NCBI RefSeq assembly: GCF_002013375.1
Contig: NZ_MAEW01000008.1
Coordinates: 186,001-250,000 of the forward strand
Source: Mycobacterium sp. D16Q13
Lineage (GTDB): Bacteria; Actinomycetota; Actinomycetes; Mycobacteriales; Mycobacteriaceae
Length of the DNA: 64,000 bases
Reading direction: 5' to 3'
Positions 18,871-27,264 of this stretch are shown piece by piece. Below the pieces are notes generated by a model. It worked only from the letters and a program-made list of their open reading frames with translations, made no database searches and was not told the origin of the DNA. Position numbers and translations under genes: made by a program. Position 1 is the first letter of the stretch; every line of letters starts with the position of its first letter.

Positions 18871-19677
18871 TCAGAGCCGCTCGGTCACGCCCCACTTGTC
18901 GGTGAGTTCGCGAACCACGTCCTGCACGGTGACCTCGTCGATGATTCCGGCCTCGGCCACGGAGGCGACCTTGTCCTCGTAACCGTCGATGTCGGCGCCG
19001 ATGACCTGCAGTTCCGCGGCGCGGGCTTTGATGGCCGCGATGGTGTCCTCGGGGTGCAGACGCAGGCATTCGAGCACGATGTTGCTGTAAATCTGCTCGT
19101 GACGGCGCTCGTCCTTCTCGATGTTCGCGAGCAGGCCCTTGAGCACGTCATCGTCGGTCAGCGCGGCGAGGTTCCGTACGAACACCGCGTGCATCTGCTC
19201 GAAGAACGCGTTGAACACCAGCGTCTCGATTTGGCTGTACGAGTCGGCCCGGTAGCCCTTCATGACGTGAGCCAGCCGGGTGTCCTCATCGCCGCTGGGA
19301 TCGGCATTACGGGTCACCACGAGGTACTCGCGCAGCGTGATGGCGTGCAGGTTCTCTTCGGCGGTCCAGCGACCGATGAAATCCGCCCACGGGATGATCT
19401 CCAGCGAGAAATGCTCGACCATCTCGCGGTGATAACCCGCCAGGTTGTCCTTGGTGATCAGCAGGATCTGGAGGGCGTCGACGACAGCCTTGGGCAGCTT
19501 GACGTCAGAGGGTTCCCAGTCGCGTCCACCCAGGAAGGCGAAGTTCTCACCCTCGTCATACGGGACGTGCTCATGGGAGTACCAAAGCTCCGCCGTGTCG
19601 CGGTGGCGATCGATGTTCTCGGCGACGACATCCGTCAGCTCAAGAGTCAACGCATTGGGTACAGGTTTCTGTGCCAT
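18871..19677 (-). CDS. desA2: Acyl-ACP desaturase DesA2
   Basis: A 268-residue soluble di-iron desaturase-family protein close in length to M. tuberculosis DesA2 (about 275). The metal-site motifs EENLH (about residue 107) and DERRH (about 189) are present, together with the characteristic YSHEHVPYDEGENFAFLG start. DesA2 is linked to mycolic-acid precursor metabolism, introducing or positioning unsaturation on acyl-ACP. It sits between phoH2 and glyA as in M. tuberculosis. A promoter-like element ends six bases before its ATG, suggesting a leaderless mRNA. Confidence 0.95.
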   Translation of the reverse strand: MAQKPVPNALTLELTDVVAENIDRHRDTAELWYSHEHVPYDEGENFAFLGGRDWEPSDVKLPKAVVDALQILLITKDNLAGYHREMVEHFSLEIIPWADFIGRWTAEENLHAITLREYLVVTRNADPSGDEDTRLAHVMKGYRADSYSQIETLVFNAFFEQMHAVFVRNLAALTDDDVLKGLLANIEKDERRHEQIYSNIVLECLRLHPEDTIAAIKARAAELQVIGADIDGYEDKVASVAEAGIIDEVTVQDVVRELTDKWGVTERL

Positions 19678-19683
19678 GCGGTA

Positions 19684-19712
19684 ACAGTAACCGGACGCGT
19701 AGAAAATGTGAA
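19684..19712 (-). promoter_or_regulatory. Probable leaderless promoter of desA2
   Basis: On the minus strand, TTCACA (19707-19712) and TACTGT (19684-19689) are separated by 17 bases, a good sigma-A type pair. The -10 hexamer ends six bases before the desA2 ATG, so transcription would begin at or next to the A of the start codon. No ribosome-binding site fits in that space. Confidence 0.6.
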
Positions 19713-19742
19713 ATCGCCACGCGACCCTTAGCGGGCAGACGC

Positions 19743-19778
19743 AAAAGCCCCCGAAACACCAGCGTGCCGGGGGCTTTT
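19743..19778 (-). terminator. Rho-independent-type terminator after glyA
   Basis: AAAAGCCCCCG (19743-19753) pairs with CGGGGGCTTTT (19768-19778): an 11-bp stem with a 14-base loop. Read on the minus strand it lies about 27 bases after the glyA stop and ends in a run of four T. The stem is symmetrical, but only glyA reads into it. Confidence 0.85.
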
Positions 19779-19804
19779 ACGTCTAGTCGTGGTGACTAAA
19801 GACC

Positions 19805-21274
19805 CTAGAGAGTGAGGCCCGGATAGAGGGGGTTCGCGGCCAGCAATTCGGCCGAAGCGGCCCTCACGCGGTCGGCGACACCGTCGGCAAGCGTGTACTT
19901 CGCCTTGGAAGAACCAGCGGTGCCTCCCGCAGGACTCGTGTTGGACAGCACGTCGACGACGAGCTCGGCCACCTTGTCGAACTCGTCACCGTTAAATCCG
20001 CGGCTGGTGAGCGCCGGGGTACCGAACCGGATACCGCTGGTGTACCAGGCGCCGTTGGGGTCGGCCGGGATGGCGTTGCGGTTGGTGACGACGCCCGCGT
20101 CGAGCAGGGCCGACTCGGCCTGCCGCCCGGTGAGCCCGAAGGACTGCACGTCGAGCAGCACCAGGTGGTTGTCGGTGCCGCCGGTGACCAGGCGGGCGCC
20201 CCGCTTCAGGAAGCCCTCGGCGAGCGACTTGGCGTTATCGGCGACGCGCTGCGCGTACGCCTGGAAGGAGGGCTGGCGCGCCTCGGCCAGGGCGACGGCC
20301 TTGGCGGCCATCACGTGCGACAGCGGTCCGCCCAGCACCATGGGGCAGCCCTTGTCGACGGCATCGGAGTACTCGGCGGTGGCCAGCACCAGGCCACCAC
20401 GCGGGCCGCGCAGCGACTTGTGGGTGGTGGTCGTGGTGATGTGGGCGTGCGGCACCGGATCCTCGTCACCGGTGAACACCTTGCCGGCGACCAGGCCGGC
20501 GAAGTGCGCCATATCCACGAACAGGGTGGCGCCCACCTCGTCGGCGATCTCGCGCATCTTGGCGAAGTTCACCCGGCGCGGGTACGCGGAGTAGCCACCC
20601 ACCAGCACCAGCGGCTTGAACTCGCGTGCGGCCGCAGCCAGCGCGTCGTAGTCCAGCAACCCGGTTTCCGGGTCGGTGCCGTAGCTGCGCTGGTGGAACA
20701 TCTTGCCCGAGATGTTCGGGCGGAAGCCGTGGGTGAGGTGGCCGCCGGTGTCCAGTGACATACCCATCAGGCGCTGGTTGCCGTACTGATGGCGCAGCTC
20801 CTCCCAATCGGTCTCGGACAGGTCGTTGACGTTGCGCACACCCTTCTCGGCGAGCGCCGGCGCCTCGACCCGAGTGGCCAGGATTGCCCAGTAGGCAACG
20901 AGATTGGCGTCGATTCCCGAGTGCGGCTGGGCGTACGCGTAGGGCGCACCGAACAGCTCGCGGGCATGCTCGGCGGCCAGCGCCTCGACGGTGTCGATGT
21001 TCTGGCAGCCGGCGTAGAAGCGATGGCCGATGGTGCCCTCGGCGTACTTGTCGGAGAGCCAGGTGCCCATGGTGAGCAACACCGCGGGCGAGGCGTAGTT
21101 CTCGCTGGCGATCAGCTTGAGCGAATCGCGTTGGTCGGCAAGCTCTTTTCGGGTCGCGTCCGCGATCCGCGGTTCGATGGTCTCGATGACCTCCAGGGCC
21201 GAACGGTACGCGGCGCTGGCGGTCTCGGCGTACTGCGCGCCCTGCGCAATGTCGCTGGAAGCTGAAGTCGTCAT
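19805..21274 (-). CDS. glyA: Serine hydroxymethyltransferase, long form
   Basis: A 489-residue PLP enzyme that interconverts serine and glycine with tetrahydrofolate. The PLP lysine is in [15 protein letters not shown] at about residue 290; [12 protein letters not shown] and YAQPHSG are also typical. Most bacterial GlyA proteins, including the remembered M. tuberculosis GlyA1, are about 425 residues. This one has about 25 extra N-terminal residues, an insertion before [12 protein letters not shown] (about residues 130-165), and a longer C-terminus, like the long actinobacterial form. It keeps the glyA1 chromosomal place between coaA and desA2. Confidence 0.95.
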   Translation of the reverse strand: MTTSASSDIAQGAQYAETASAAYRSALEVIETIEPRIADATRKELADQRDSLKLIASENYASPAVLLTMGTWLSDKYAEGTIGHRFYAGCQNIDTVEALAAEHARELFGAPYAYAQPHSGIDANLVAYWAILATRVEAPALAEKGVRNVNDLSETDWEELRHQYGNQRLMGMSLDTGGHLTHGFRPNISGKMFHQRSYGTDPETGLLDYDALAAAAREFKPLVLVGGYSAYPRRVNFAKMREIADEVGATLFVDMAHFAGLVAGKVFTGDEDPVPHAHITTTTTHKSLRGPRGGLVLATAEYSDAVDKGCPMVLGGPLSHVMAAKAVALAEARQPSFQAYAQRVADNAKSLAEGFLKRGARLVTGGTDNHLVLLDVQSFGLTGRQAESALLDAGVVTNRNAIPADPNGAWYTSGIRFGTPALTSRGFNGDEFDKVAELVVDVLSNTSPAGGTAGSSKAKYTLADGVADRVRAASAELLAANPLYPGLTL

Positions 21275-21295
21275 GACCCTCAGCCTAGTAGGCGC

Positions 21296-22504
21296 CTACA
21301 CCAAGGTGGACGCCACCAGGGGCTCGTCCAGCAGCCGCCCGAAGCGGGTCGTGAGGGACTGTTCGGGCGGACGACGATCCAGCCACCCCTTCAACAATTG
21401 ATAGCCCTCGACGTAGGTCGAGATGTATGCCCGCCACAGCGGCGAGGACAGGAATTTGAGCATGTGCCGGGCACGCTCATCGGGGACCAACAGCCAGCAT
21501 TTCAGGAATGCGATCACGTCTTCGACGTCGCGGTGCTCGTCATGGAGCATGAGCGCCGCGTCTTGGCGCACGTTGATCAGCCCTGCGCGCGCCCGCCCCA
21601 TGGCCTGAGCCTGTTCGCCGTCGAAGCGCAGCCCGAGGTCGGCGTAGATCTCTTGGGCCCACAGCCCCCAGTCCTCGCCGACGGCGGCGTACAGGGCGAG
21701 GTCGGCGAGCCCCTCGGCCATCAGGCACTGTGGCGTGTTGACCAGGAAGATGGTTTGTTCCTGCTGGTCTCCGAGGTGCACCAGGCCGGCTTCCTTGCGG
21801 CAGTGCTCGGTGTGGTGCCCGGGGTAGGACTCGTGGGCGATCAGAGCGGGCACGTTGTTCAGATACTGCTTGAGATCGGAATTGACGGCGACCGTCGAGC
21901 GGTAGTTGCCCTCGTAGTAGTTGAACCCCGACCAGGGTTTGTCGCTGACGACCTCGTAGGTCACCGTCTCGGTGTCGGGCAGCGGAAACTCCGCACGCAC
22001 CCGGTCACGCAGTGCGCTGGAGAAAGCGTCCACACATTCCTGCAGGCGGTTCGGGTCGATCTCCTGAGACCGGTCATAGGCGGTTTTCCGTTCCAGCAGC
22101 GAACCGCCCTCCGGCAGAACAGAATCGAGGGCCTCATGCGCTTGCTCATAGCGCTCCTCGTCGCCCTTCTCGATGCGCACATCGAAGTAGTCATGCACCT
22201 CGTCGACAAACCCGATGTCCTCGCCCGCGAACTTGCGCCCGGCGCAGGCCAGTGCCTTCAGGTGGGTGTCGATGAACGCCTTACGCGCCCCGTCCAGGTC
22301 GCTGGCGGCCAGCTCTCCGCGCAGCGCACTCGCCTGCCGTGCGAGGTCGGCCGGATTGGGAGTGGGCTCATTCTCGACACGCTGCCGCAGCGAGGGATCA
22401 CCGGTGAACGAGTCGACGTATCCACTTTCGATGCGGTCAAATCGCAGCCCGAGCAGCAGGTATTCGGTTACGACACCATTCTTCGATGCGCCGTTATCGC
22501 CCAT
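21296..22504 (-). CDS. DUF885 family protein, putative metallopeptidase-like
   Basis: About 402 residues from the ATG at 22502-22504; a second in-frame ATG at 22544-22546 is possible. The DUF885 landmark [11 protein letters not shown] at about residue 223 has the HExxxHH-like metal-binding arrangement, and a downstream glutamate in [12 protein letters not shown] is a candidate third ligand. DUF885 proteins are widespread, often annotated as putative zinc-dependent carboxypeptidases or lipoproteins; substrate unknown. No signal peptide is visible, so it is probably cytosolic. It is divergent from coaA and followed by glyA after 20 bases. Confidence 0.8.
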   Translation of the reverse strand: MGDNGASKNGVVTEYLLLGLRFDRIESGYVDSFTGDPSLRQRVENEPTPNPADLARQASALRGELAASDLDGARKAFIDTHLKALACAGRKFAGEDIGFVDEVHDYFDVRIEKGDEERYEQAHEALDSVLPEGGSLLERKTAYDRSQEIDPNRLQECVDAFSSALRDRVRAEFPLPDTETVTYEVVSDKPWSGFNYYEGNYRSTVAVNSDLKQYLNNVPALIAHESYPGHHTEHCRKEAGLVHLGDQQEQTIFLVNTPQCLMAEGLADLALYAAVGEDWGLWAQEIYADLGLRFDGEQAQAMGRARAGLINVRQDAALMLHDEHRDVEDVIAFLKCWLLVPDERARHMLKFLSSPLWRAYISTYVEGYQLLKGWLDRRPPEQSLTTRFGRLLDEPLVASTLV

Positions 22505-22557
22505 GTCACACAACCCTAGTGCCGCGTTCACGAAGGGTTCCTGCAAGACTTGCCACT

Positions 22558-22635
22558 ATGAGTGTTGGTCTTCGCGCAAGCGGCCCATCCACGCACTCTT
22601 CCTTCTTGCGAGCGGCGCGTCGATGCCGCGGCTGA
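22558..22635 (+). CDS. Possible 25-codon leader ORF overlapping the coaA start
   Basis: An ATG at 22558 opens a frame of 25 codons ([12 protein letters not shown], then a basic tail) ending in TGA at 22633-22635, 13 bases inside coaA in a different frame. No strong ribosome-binding site precedes it. It may be chance, or a regulatory leader for coaA. Confidence 0.2.
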   Translation: MSVGLRASGPSTHSSFLRAARRCRG

Positions 22636-23555
22636 GCGAGCCGAGCCCCTATGTGGAGTTCGACCGGAAACAGTGGCGCGCGCTGCGTAAATCCACGCCG
22701 CTGGTCCTCACCGAGGAAGAGCTCATCGGCCTGCGTGGTCTGGGCGAACAGATCGACCTGACCGAGGTCGCGGAGGTCTATCTGCCGCTCGCTCGTCTCA
22801 TCCATCTCCAGGTGGCCGCCCGGCAGCGCTTGTTCGCCGCCACCGCCACCTTCCTCGGGGATCAACACCCGGACCGTCTGGTCCCCTTCGTCATTGGAGT
22901 GGCGGGCAGCGTCGCGGTCGGCAAGTCGACAACGGCCCGCGTGCTGCAGGCACTGCTCGCGCGCTGGGACCACCATCCCCGGGTGGACCTGGTGACCACC
23001 GACGGATTTCTCTACCCCAATGCCGAGCTGTCTCGACGGAACATCATGCACCGCAAAGGATTTCCCGAGAGTTACAACAGGCGCGGACTGCTGCGATTCG
23101 TTACCGAGGTCAAATCGGGGGCGCATGAGGTCACCGCCCCGGTCTACTCGCACTTGCTGTACGACATCATCAAGAACGAGAAACACGTTGTGCAGCAACC
23201 CGATATCCTCATTCTTGAGGGCCTCAACGTACTGCAAACGGGCCCGACGCTGATGGTCTCGGACCTGTTCGATTTCTCGATCTATGTGGACGCACGCATC
23301 GAGGACATCGAACAGTGGTACATCTCCCGATTCCTGGCGATGCGCTCCACGTCGTTCGCAAATCCTTCCTCGCATTTCCATCACTACGCCAAGCTGTCCG
23401 ATAAGCAAGCAACCCTTGCCGCACAGGAGATTTGGCATTCAATCAACCTGCCCAACCTGCTCGAGAACATCCTGCCGACCCGCCCACGCGCGACGCTGGT
23501 ACTGCGCAAGGATGCCGACCACTCGATCAACCGGTTGCGCCTGCGCAAGCTGTAG
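22623..23555 (+). CDS. coaA: Type I pantothenate kinase
   Basis: A 310-residue prokaryotic type I pantothenate kinase phosphorylating pantothenate with ATP, the committed step of CoA synthesis. The P-loop [13 protein letters not shown] is at about residues 94-106, followed by [10 protein letters not shown] and [10 protein letters not shown]; the C-terminus [15 protein letters not shown] is typical of the mycobacterial enzyme. The frame is open far upstream (antisense to DUF885), but homology starts at [15 protein letters not shown], so the ATG at 22623 is used. It keeps the Rv1092c place next to glyA. Confidence 0.96.
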   Translation: MPRLSEPSPYVEFDRKQWRALRKSTPLVLTEEELIGLRGLGEQIDLTEVAEVYLPLARLIHLQVAARQRLFAATATFLGDQHPDRLVPFVIGVAGSVAVGKSTTARVLQALLARWDHHPRVDLVTTDGFLYPNAELSRRNIMHRKGFPESYNRRGLLRFVTEVKSGAHEVTAPVYSHLLYDIIKNEKHVVQQPDILILEGLNVLQTGPTLMVSDLFDFSIYVDARIEDIEQWYISRFLAMRSTSFANPSSHFHHYAKLSDKQATLAAQEIWHSINLPNLLENILPTRPRATLVLRKDADHSINRLRLRKL

Positions 23556-23561
23556 ACGGCC

Positions 23562-23589
23562 TTGCGCGAAGTAGACCGAAAGGTATATT
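23562..23589 (+). promoter_or_regulatory. Probable leaderless promoter for the NTF2-like gene
   Basis: TTGCGC (23562-23567) and TATATT (23584-23589) are 16 bases apart. The -10 ends six bases before the ATG at 23596, so a leaderless transcript is likely. The gap to coaA is otherwise only 40 bases. Confidence 0.5.
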
Positions 23590-23595
23590 CGCCTC

Positions 23596-23991
23596 ATGAT
23601 CAACAACGTGGTTGAAACCTGGCACGGCATCATTTCCGGCGCGACCCCGGAAGCACTCAACGACCTGCTGGCCGAGGATGTCGTCTTCTACTCCCCCGTG
23701 GTGTTCACCCCCCAGCGCGGCAAGGCGATCACCGCCATGTACTTGCTGGCCGCGTTCGCGACACTCGCCGGACCCGACGGCGACTTCCACTACGTCAAGG
23801 AAGTCCTCGATGGCAACACCGCGGCCCTGGAGTTCGAGTCGTCCATCGACGGCAAGTACGTCAACGGGGTCGACATCATCACCTGCGACGACGCCGGCAA
23901 GATCACCGAGTTCAAGGTCATGATCCGCCCGTTGCAGGCCATCACCGCGATCCACGAGAAGATGCGCGCGGCTCTAGAAGCTGCGTCCTGA
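23596..23991 (+). CDS. NTF2/SnoaL-like fold protein
   Basis: A 131-residue protein with the cone-shaped alpha+beta NTF2-like pattern: VVETWHGIISGATPEALNDL, LLAEDVVFYSPVVF, a central alpha region, and FKVMIRPLQAITAIHEKM at the end. SnoaL-like members include isomerases, cyclases and binding proteins; no catalytic residues can be assigned here. It lies 41 bases before the GMC oxidoreductase and may be cotranscribed with it. Function unknown. Confidence 0.7.
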   Translation: MINNVVETWHGIISGATPEALNDLLAEDVVFYSPVVFTPQRGKAITAMYLLAAFATLAGPDGDFHYVKEVLDGNTAALEFESSIDGKYVNGVDIITCDDAGKITEFKVMIRPLQAITAIHEKMRAALEAAS

Positions 23992-24032
23992 TTTACGGTG
24001 CGTCAGCGGCAACCAACCAGTAGGTTGACCGC

Positions 24033-25715
24033 ATGGACTATGACTACGACGTGGTCGTCATCGGGTCCGGTTTCGGTGGGAGCGTTGCGGCCCTCCGCCT
24101 CACCGAAAAGGGCTACCGAGTCGGCATACTTGATATGGGAAAACGCTGGAAACGCGAGGATTTTCCCCCGAACAACTGGCACGTTCGCAAGGCGATGTGG
24201 GCACCCGCGCTCGGGTGCTTCGGACCGCAGCGACTTACCGTGTTGGGCAAGACCTTCATCGCCAGCGCGGTGGGCGTGGGCGGTGGATCGCTGATCTACG
24301 GCAACACGCTGTATGAACCGCTGGAGCAGTTCTACACCGATAAGCAGTGGGCGCATATCACCGACTGGAAGTCCGAACTGGCGCCCTATTACGACCAGGC
24401 CAGCCGGATGCTCGGAGTCGCGCAGACTCCGCACACCACCCCACCCGATGAGGTGCTACTCGCCGTCGCCAAGGACCTGGGCGTCGAGGACACCTACCAC
24501 CCCACCAATGTCGGTGTCTTCTTCGGCGATGAGCCGGGCAAGACCGTGCCGGATCCGTTCTTCGGCGGCGCGGGGCCCGAGCGCGCCGGCTGCATCGGCT
24601 GTGCTGCCTGCATGACCGGCTGCAAGCACAACGCCAAGAACACCACCGAGACCAACTACCTGTATCTCGCGGAACACGCGGGCGCAGAAATACATCCGCT
24701 TACCGAGGTGCTCGATGTGCGGCCCCTGCAGGATCGTGAGGGCTATGCGGTCAGCACCAAACAGACCGGGCGGCTGGTACGCAAAAAGAAGCGCACGTTC
24801 ACCGCACAGCATGTGGTGTTCTCGGCGGCATCGCTGGGCACCCAGCGGCTGCTGCACAAATTCAAGGATTCAGGGTCGCTACCCAACCTGTCGGATCGTC
24901 TGGGCGAACAGACACGCACCAACTCCGAATCCGTGCCCATCGTCTACTCCCCCACCCGCGATGACTTCTCGCAAGGCGTCGCCATTACCTCGTCGATCCA
25001 CCCCGAACCGAACACCCATGTCGAGGTGGTCCGATACGGGGAAGGCTCGACCTTCCTGAGCATGTTGGGCACCAACATGGTTGACGGCGGCCCGTGGCGT
25101 TTCGCGCGCACCTGGCTGGCCAACGTGCGGCACCCCGCCATGGTGTTCCGCTCAATGTTCCCCTACCGCGCCGCGCAGCACTCCATCATCGTGCTGGTGA
25201 TGCAGTCGTTGGACAACTCGCTGACCACCTATCTCAAGCGCGGGCTGTTCGGAAAGAAGATGACCACCAAACAGGGCTCGGGAGAACCGAACCCGGACTG
25301 GATCCCGGTCGCACACGATGTCGCACGGCGGATGGCCGACAAGGTCGACGGATACGCGGGCAGCACCCACCTGGATTCGATGAACATCCCGCTGACGGCG
25401 CATTTCATCGGCGGCTGCCCCATCGGCGATTCTCCCGAGACCGGCGTGATCGATCCGTACCAACGGGTCTACGGATATCCCGGGCTGTATGTCTCCGATG
25501 GTTCGGCGATCTCGGCCAACCTGGGGGTGAATCCGTCATTCACCATTACCGCCCAAGCCGAACGCGCAATGGCGTTCTGGCCCAACAAGGGTGAGCTCGA
25601 TCCGCGGCCGGCGCTGGGCTCGCCCTACAAGCGCGTCTTCCCGGTGCAACCCAACCGTCCGACCGTTCCGGAGTCCGCACCCGGCGCGCTGCGCTTGCCG
25701 CTGACCCCGGTTTAA
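24033..25715 (+). CDS. GMC-family FAD oxidoreductase, cholesterol oxidase-like
   Basis: A 560-residue flavoprotein. The FAD-binding GSGFGGSVAALRLTEKGYRV lies at about residues 11-30, with GVGGGSLIYGNTLY near 82 and a GMC-type C-terminus (YPGLYVSDGSAISANLGVNP). It resembles the mycobacterial ChoD group, to which cholesterol or another sterol alcohol oxidase activity has been ascribed, but is clearly diverged from the remembered Rv3409c. A cysteine cluster GCIGCAACMTGC at about residue 188 is a family feature that could bind a metal. It lacks the guaB neighbourhood of choD, so it may be a paralogue. Substrate not established. Confidence 0.8.
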   Translation: MDYDYDVVVIGSGFGGSVAALRLTEKGYRVGILDMGKRWKREDFPPNNWHVRKAMWAPALGCFGPQRLTVLGKTFIASAVGVGGGSLIYGNTLYEPLEQFYTDKQWAHITDWKSELAPYYDQASRMLGVAQTPHTTPPDEVLLAVAKDLGVEDTYHPTNVGVFFGDEPGKTVPDPFFGGAGPERAGCIGCAACMTGCKHNAKNTTETNYLYLAEHAGAEIHPLTEVLDVRPLQDREGYAVSTKQTGRLVRKKKRTFTAQHVVFSAASLGTQRLLHKFKDSGSLPNLSDRLGEQTRTNSESVPIVYSPTRDDFSQGVAITSSIHPEPNTHVEVVRYGEGSTFLSMLGTNMVDGGPWRFARTWLANVRHPAMVFRSMFPYRAAQHSIIVLVMQSLDNSLTTYLKRGLFGKKMTTKQGSGEPNPDWIPVAHDVARRMADKVDGYAGSTHLDSMNIPLTAHFIGGCPIGDSPETGVIDPYQRVYGYPGLYVSDGSAISANLGVNPSFTITAQAERAMAFWPNKGELDPRPALGSPYKRVFPVQPNRPTVPESAPGALRLPLTPV

Positions 25716-25722
25716 ACATGAA

Positions 25723-25755
25723 GGTGCCGGGCCACCCAGTGGATGGCCCGGCACC
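25723..25755. terminator. Bidirectional hairpin between convergent genes
   Basis: GGTGCCGGGCCA (25723-25734) pairs perfectly with TGGCCCGGCACC (25744-25755): a 12-bp GC-rich stem with a 9-base loop. It starts seven bases after the GMC oxidoreductase stop and lies after the convergent membrane-protein gene. There is no T-run, as is common for mycobacterial terminator-like hairpins. Confidence 0.7.
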
Positions 25756-25790
25756 GGCTCGCCGTCAGAAAGAGGCGAGCATGTGGGCGG

Positions 25791-26225
25791 CTACGCCGAG
25801 CGCAGGCGCCGTAGTCCGAGGAATTGGATGTCCGCCATGACGGCGGTGTAGATGCCGAATGCGATGGAAAGCGTCACCCCGGCGGTGGTCAGCGGTATCC
25901 ATCTCACGACACCCGCTGCCACATAGAGCACGGTGGCCAGCAGGTTGCCGGCGATATAGGCGACGCCGATGGTTCCGAGCCTGGACCTGTCGGCCCGGCT
26001 CAGCACGAAGGCCAACACCCCGTATCCGATGAGAGCGGCGGCATGCGCCACCTGAAATCCCAGCGAGGGACCAAGCGGCCCGACAAGCCATTTCGCGGCG
26101 ATCAGCAGGACGACAGCAACCGAACCGGTAACGATGCCGTCGAGGCCGATTCCGAATCGCAGGAGCGAGTCGGGTTGGGCGAATCGGGTGCGAAGTACTG
26201 AGGCGTTCTCTGAAGCTATGGACAT
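25791..26225 (-). CDS. Hypothetical four-helix membrane protein
   Basis: A 144-residue protein from the ATG at 26223-26225, preceded on its strand by AAGGAG at a normal distance. A short polar N-terminus is followed by four hydrophobic helices, at about residues 25-45, 55-75, 85-105 and 112-135. The family is not recognised with certainty. A different frame over the same DNA is open but is not membrane-like and lacks a ribosome-binding site. It is divergent from the DUF2236 gene. Confidence 0.7.
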   Translation of the reverse strand: MSIASENASVLRTRFAQPDSLLRFGIGLDGIVTGSVAVVLLIAAKWLVGPLGPSLGFQVAHAAALIGYGVLAFVLSRADRSRLGTIGVAYIAGNLLATVLYVAAGVVRWIPLTTAGVTLSIAFGIYTAVMADIQFLGLRRLRSA

Positions 26226-26355
26226 TGGGGACTCCTTGTGTGAAAGCTCCGGGTGAAAGCTGACACCACCGACATTCCTCGGGATGTACTGCCATCTCGA
26301 CATTCGGCACTGCCAATCCCTGCCAATTCACCGCGCGGTGTGCCATCATCTAAGG

Positions 26356-27264
26356 ATGACAACAGCGGATGTCATCTCTACCGCGCCCGGTGCGCAGCTC
26401 GGCCGTCATTCACTGTTATGGCGCTGGGCTGGCGATATGCGCATCGCCTTCACCGGAGGCACGGCCGGGCTTCTGCAAACGATGGACCCCGCCATCGGTT
26501 ATGCACTGATCGAGCACTCGAACTTCTTCGCAGACCCTGTGGACAGGGTCTTCCGCTCGTTACCCCCGATCCTCGGCACCGTGTACGACGATCCCGCGGC
26601 CGGTACTGGCATGAAGGTGCGGGACTTTCACCGCGACATCAAGGGGATCCAGCCCGACGGCGTCCGGTATCACGCACTGAACCCGACGACCTTCTGGTGG
26701 GCTCATGCGACGTTTCAGGTGATGGTCGAACAGACCATAGACAGGTACTCCCGTTACCGGCTCACCGACGCCGAACGAGAGCAGCTCTACCAAGAGGGCG
26801 TCGAATGGTATCGCCGATACGCGATGAGCGAGCAGCCGCTGCCACCGAATAGAGCTGCGTTCCAACGGGAGTGGGATCGATACTGCGACGAGGTGCTCGC
26901 CCCCAACCCCGCGGCCGACTATCTGATGAAGGTCATCGAGGGGCGTGCCGTGCCCGATATGAGCAAGTCCCCGTATTTACCGGTGGCGTCCTATTTGAAG
27001 CCGGCCGCCAGACTCGCTTTGCCCACCGCACCGATGCGCATGGCGTTGGCGCCACCGTTGAGACTCACCATCTACGGCGGCTTGCCGCCCCAGGTACGCA
27101 AGCGTTTTGGGATCCGCTGGAACCTTGCGGACGAGACGGCCTACCGCGCGCTTTTGCGCGCCGTGCCACTGGCGTGGCCCTTCATCCCGACATCGTGGAG
27201 ATGGCATCCGGGCAGCCATGCCGGCTGGCGGCGGGAACGGGGACGGCTACCGCGAAACTGGTGA
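26356..27264 (+). CDS. DUF2236 / MpaB-family oxygenase-like protein
   Basis: A 302-residue protein from the ATG at 26356 (AAGG just before). It follows the DUF2236 pattern: AGDMRIAFTGGTAGLLQTMDPAIGYALIEHS, a central R.FH.DIKG motif (about residues 93-99), YHALNPTTFWWAHATF, and a late P..RKRFGIRW segment. This family includes MpaB-type and latex-clearing oxygenases, with heme bound by histidine in characterised members. Histidines in the RDFH and FWWAHAT motifs are ligand candidates. Substrate unknown. The gene end overlaps the convergent neighbour by 18 bases. Confidence 0.8.
   Translation: MTTADVISTAPGAQLGRHSLLWRWAGDMRIAFTGGTAGLLQTMDPAIGYALIEHSNFFADPVDRVFRSLPPILGTVYDDPAAGTGMKVRDFHRDIKGIQPDGVRYHALNPTTFWWAHATFQVMVEQTIDRYSRYRLTDAEREQLYQEGVEWYRRYAMSEQPLPPNRAAFQREWDRYCDEVLAPNPAADYLMKVIEGRAVPDMSKSPYLPVASYLKPAARLALPTAPMRMALAPPLRLTIYGGLPPQVRKRFGIRWNLADETAYRALLRAVPLAWPFIPTSWRWHPGSHAGWRRERGRLPRNW

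Noticed and set aside
25765..26349. 194-codon minus-strand frame over the four-helix membrane gene
   Set aside because: The alternative frame at 25791-26225 gives membrane helices and has an AAGGAG site; this one has neither.
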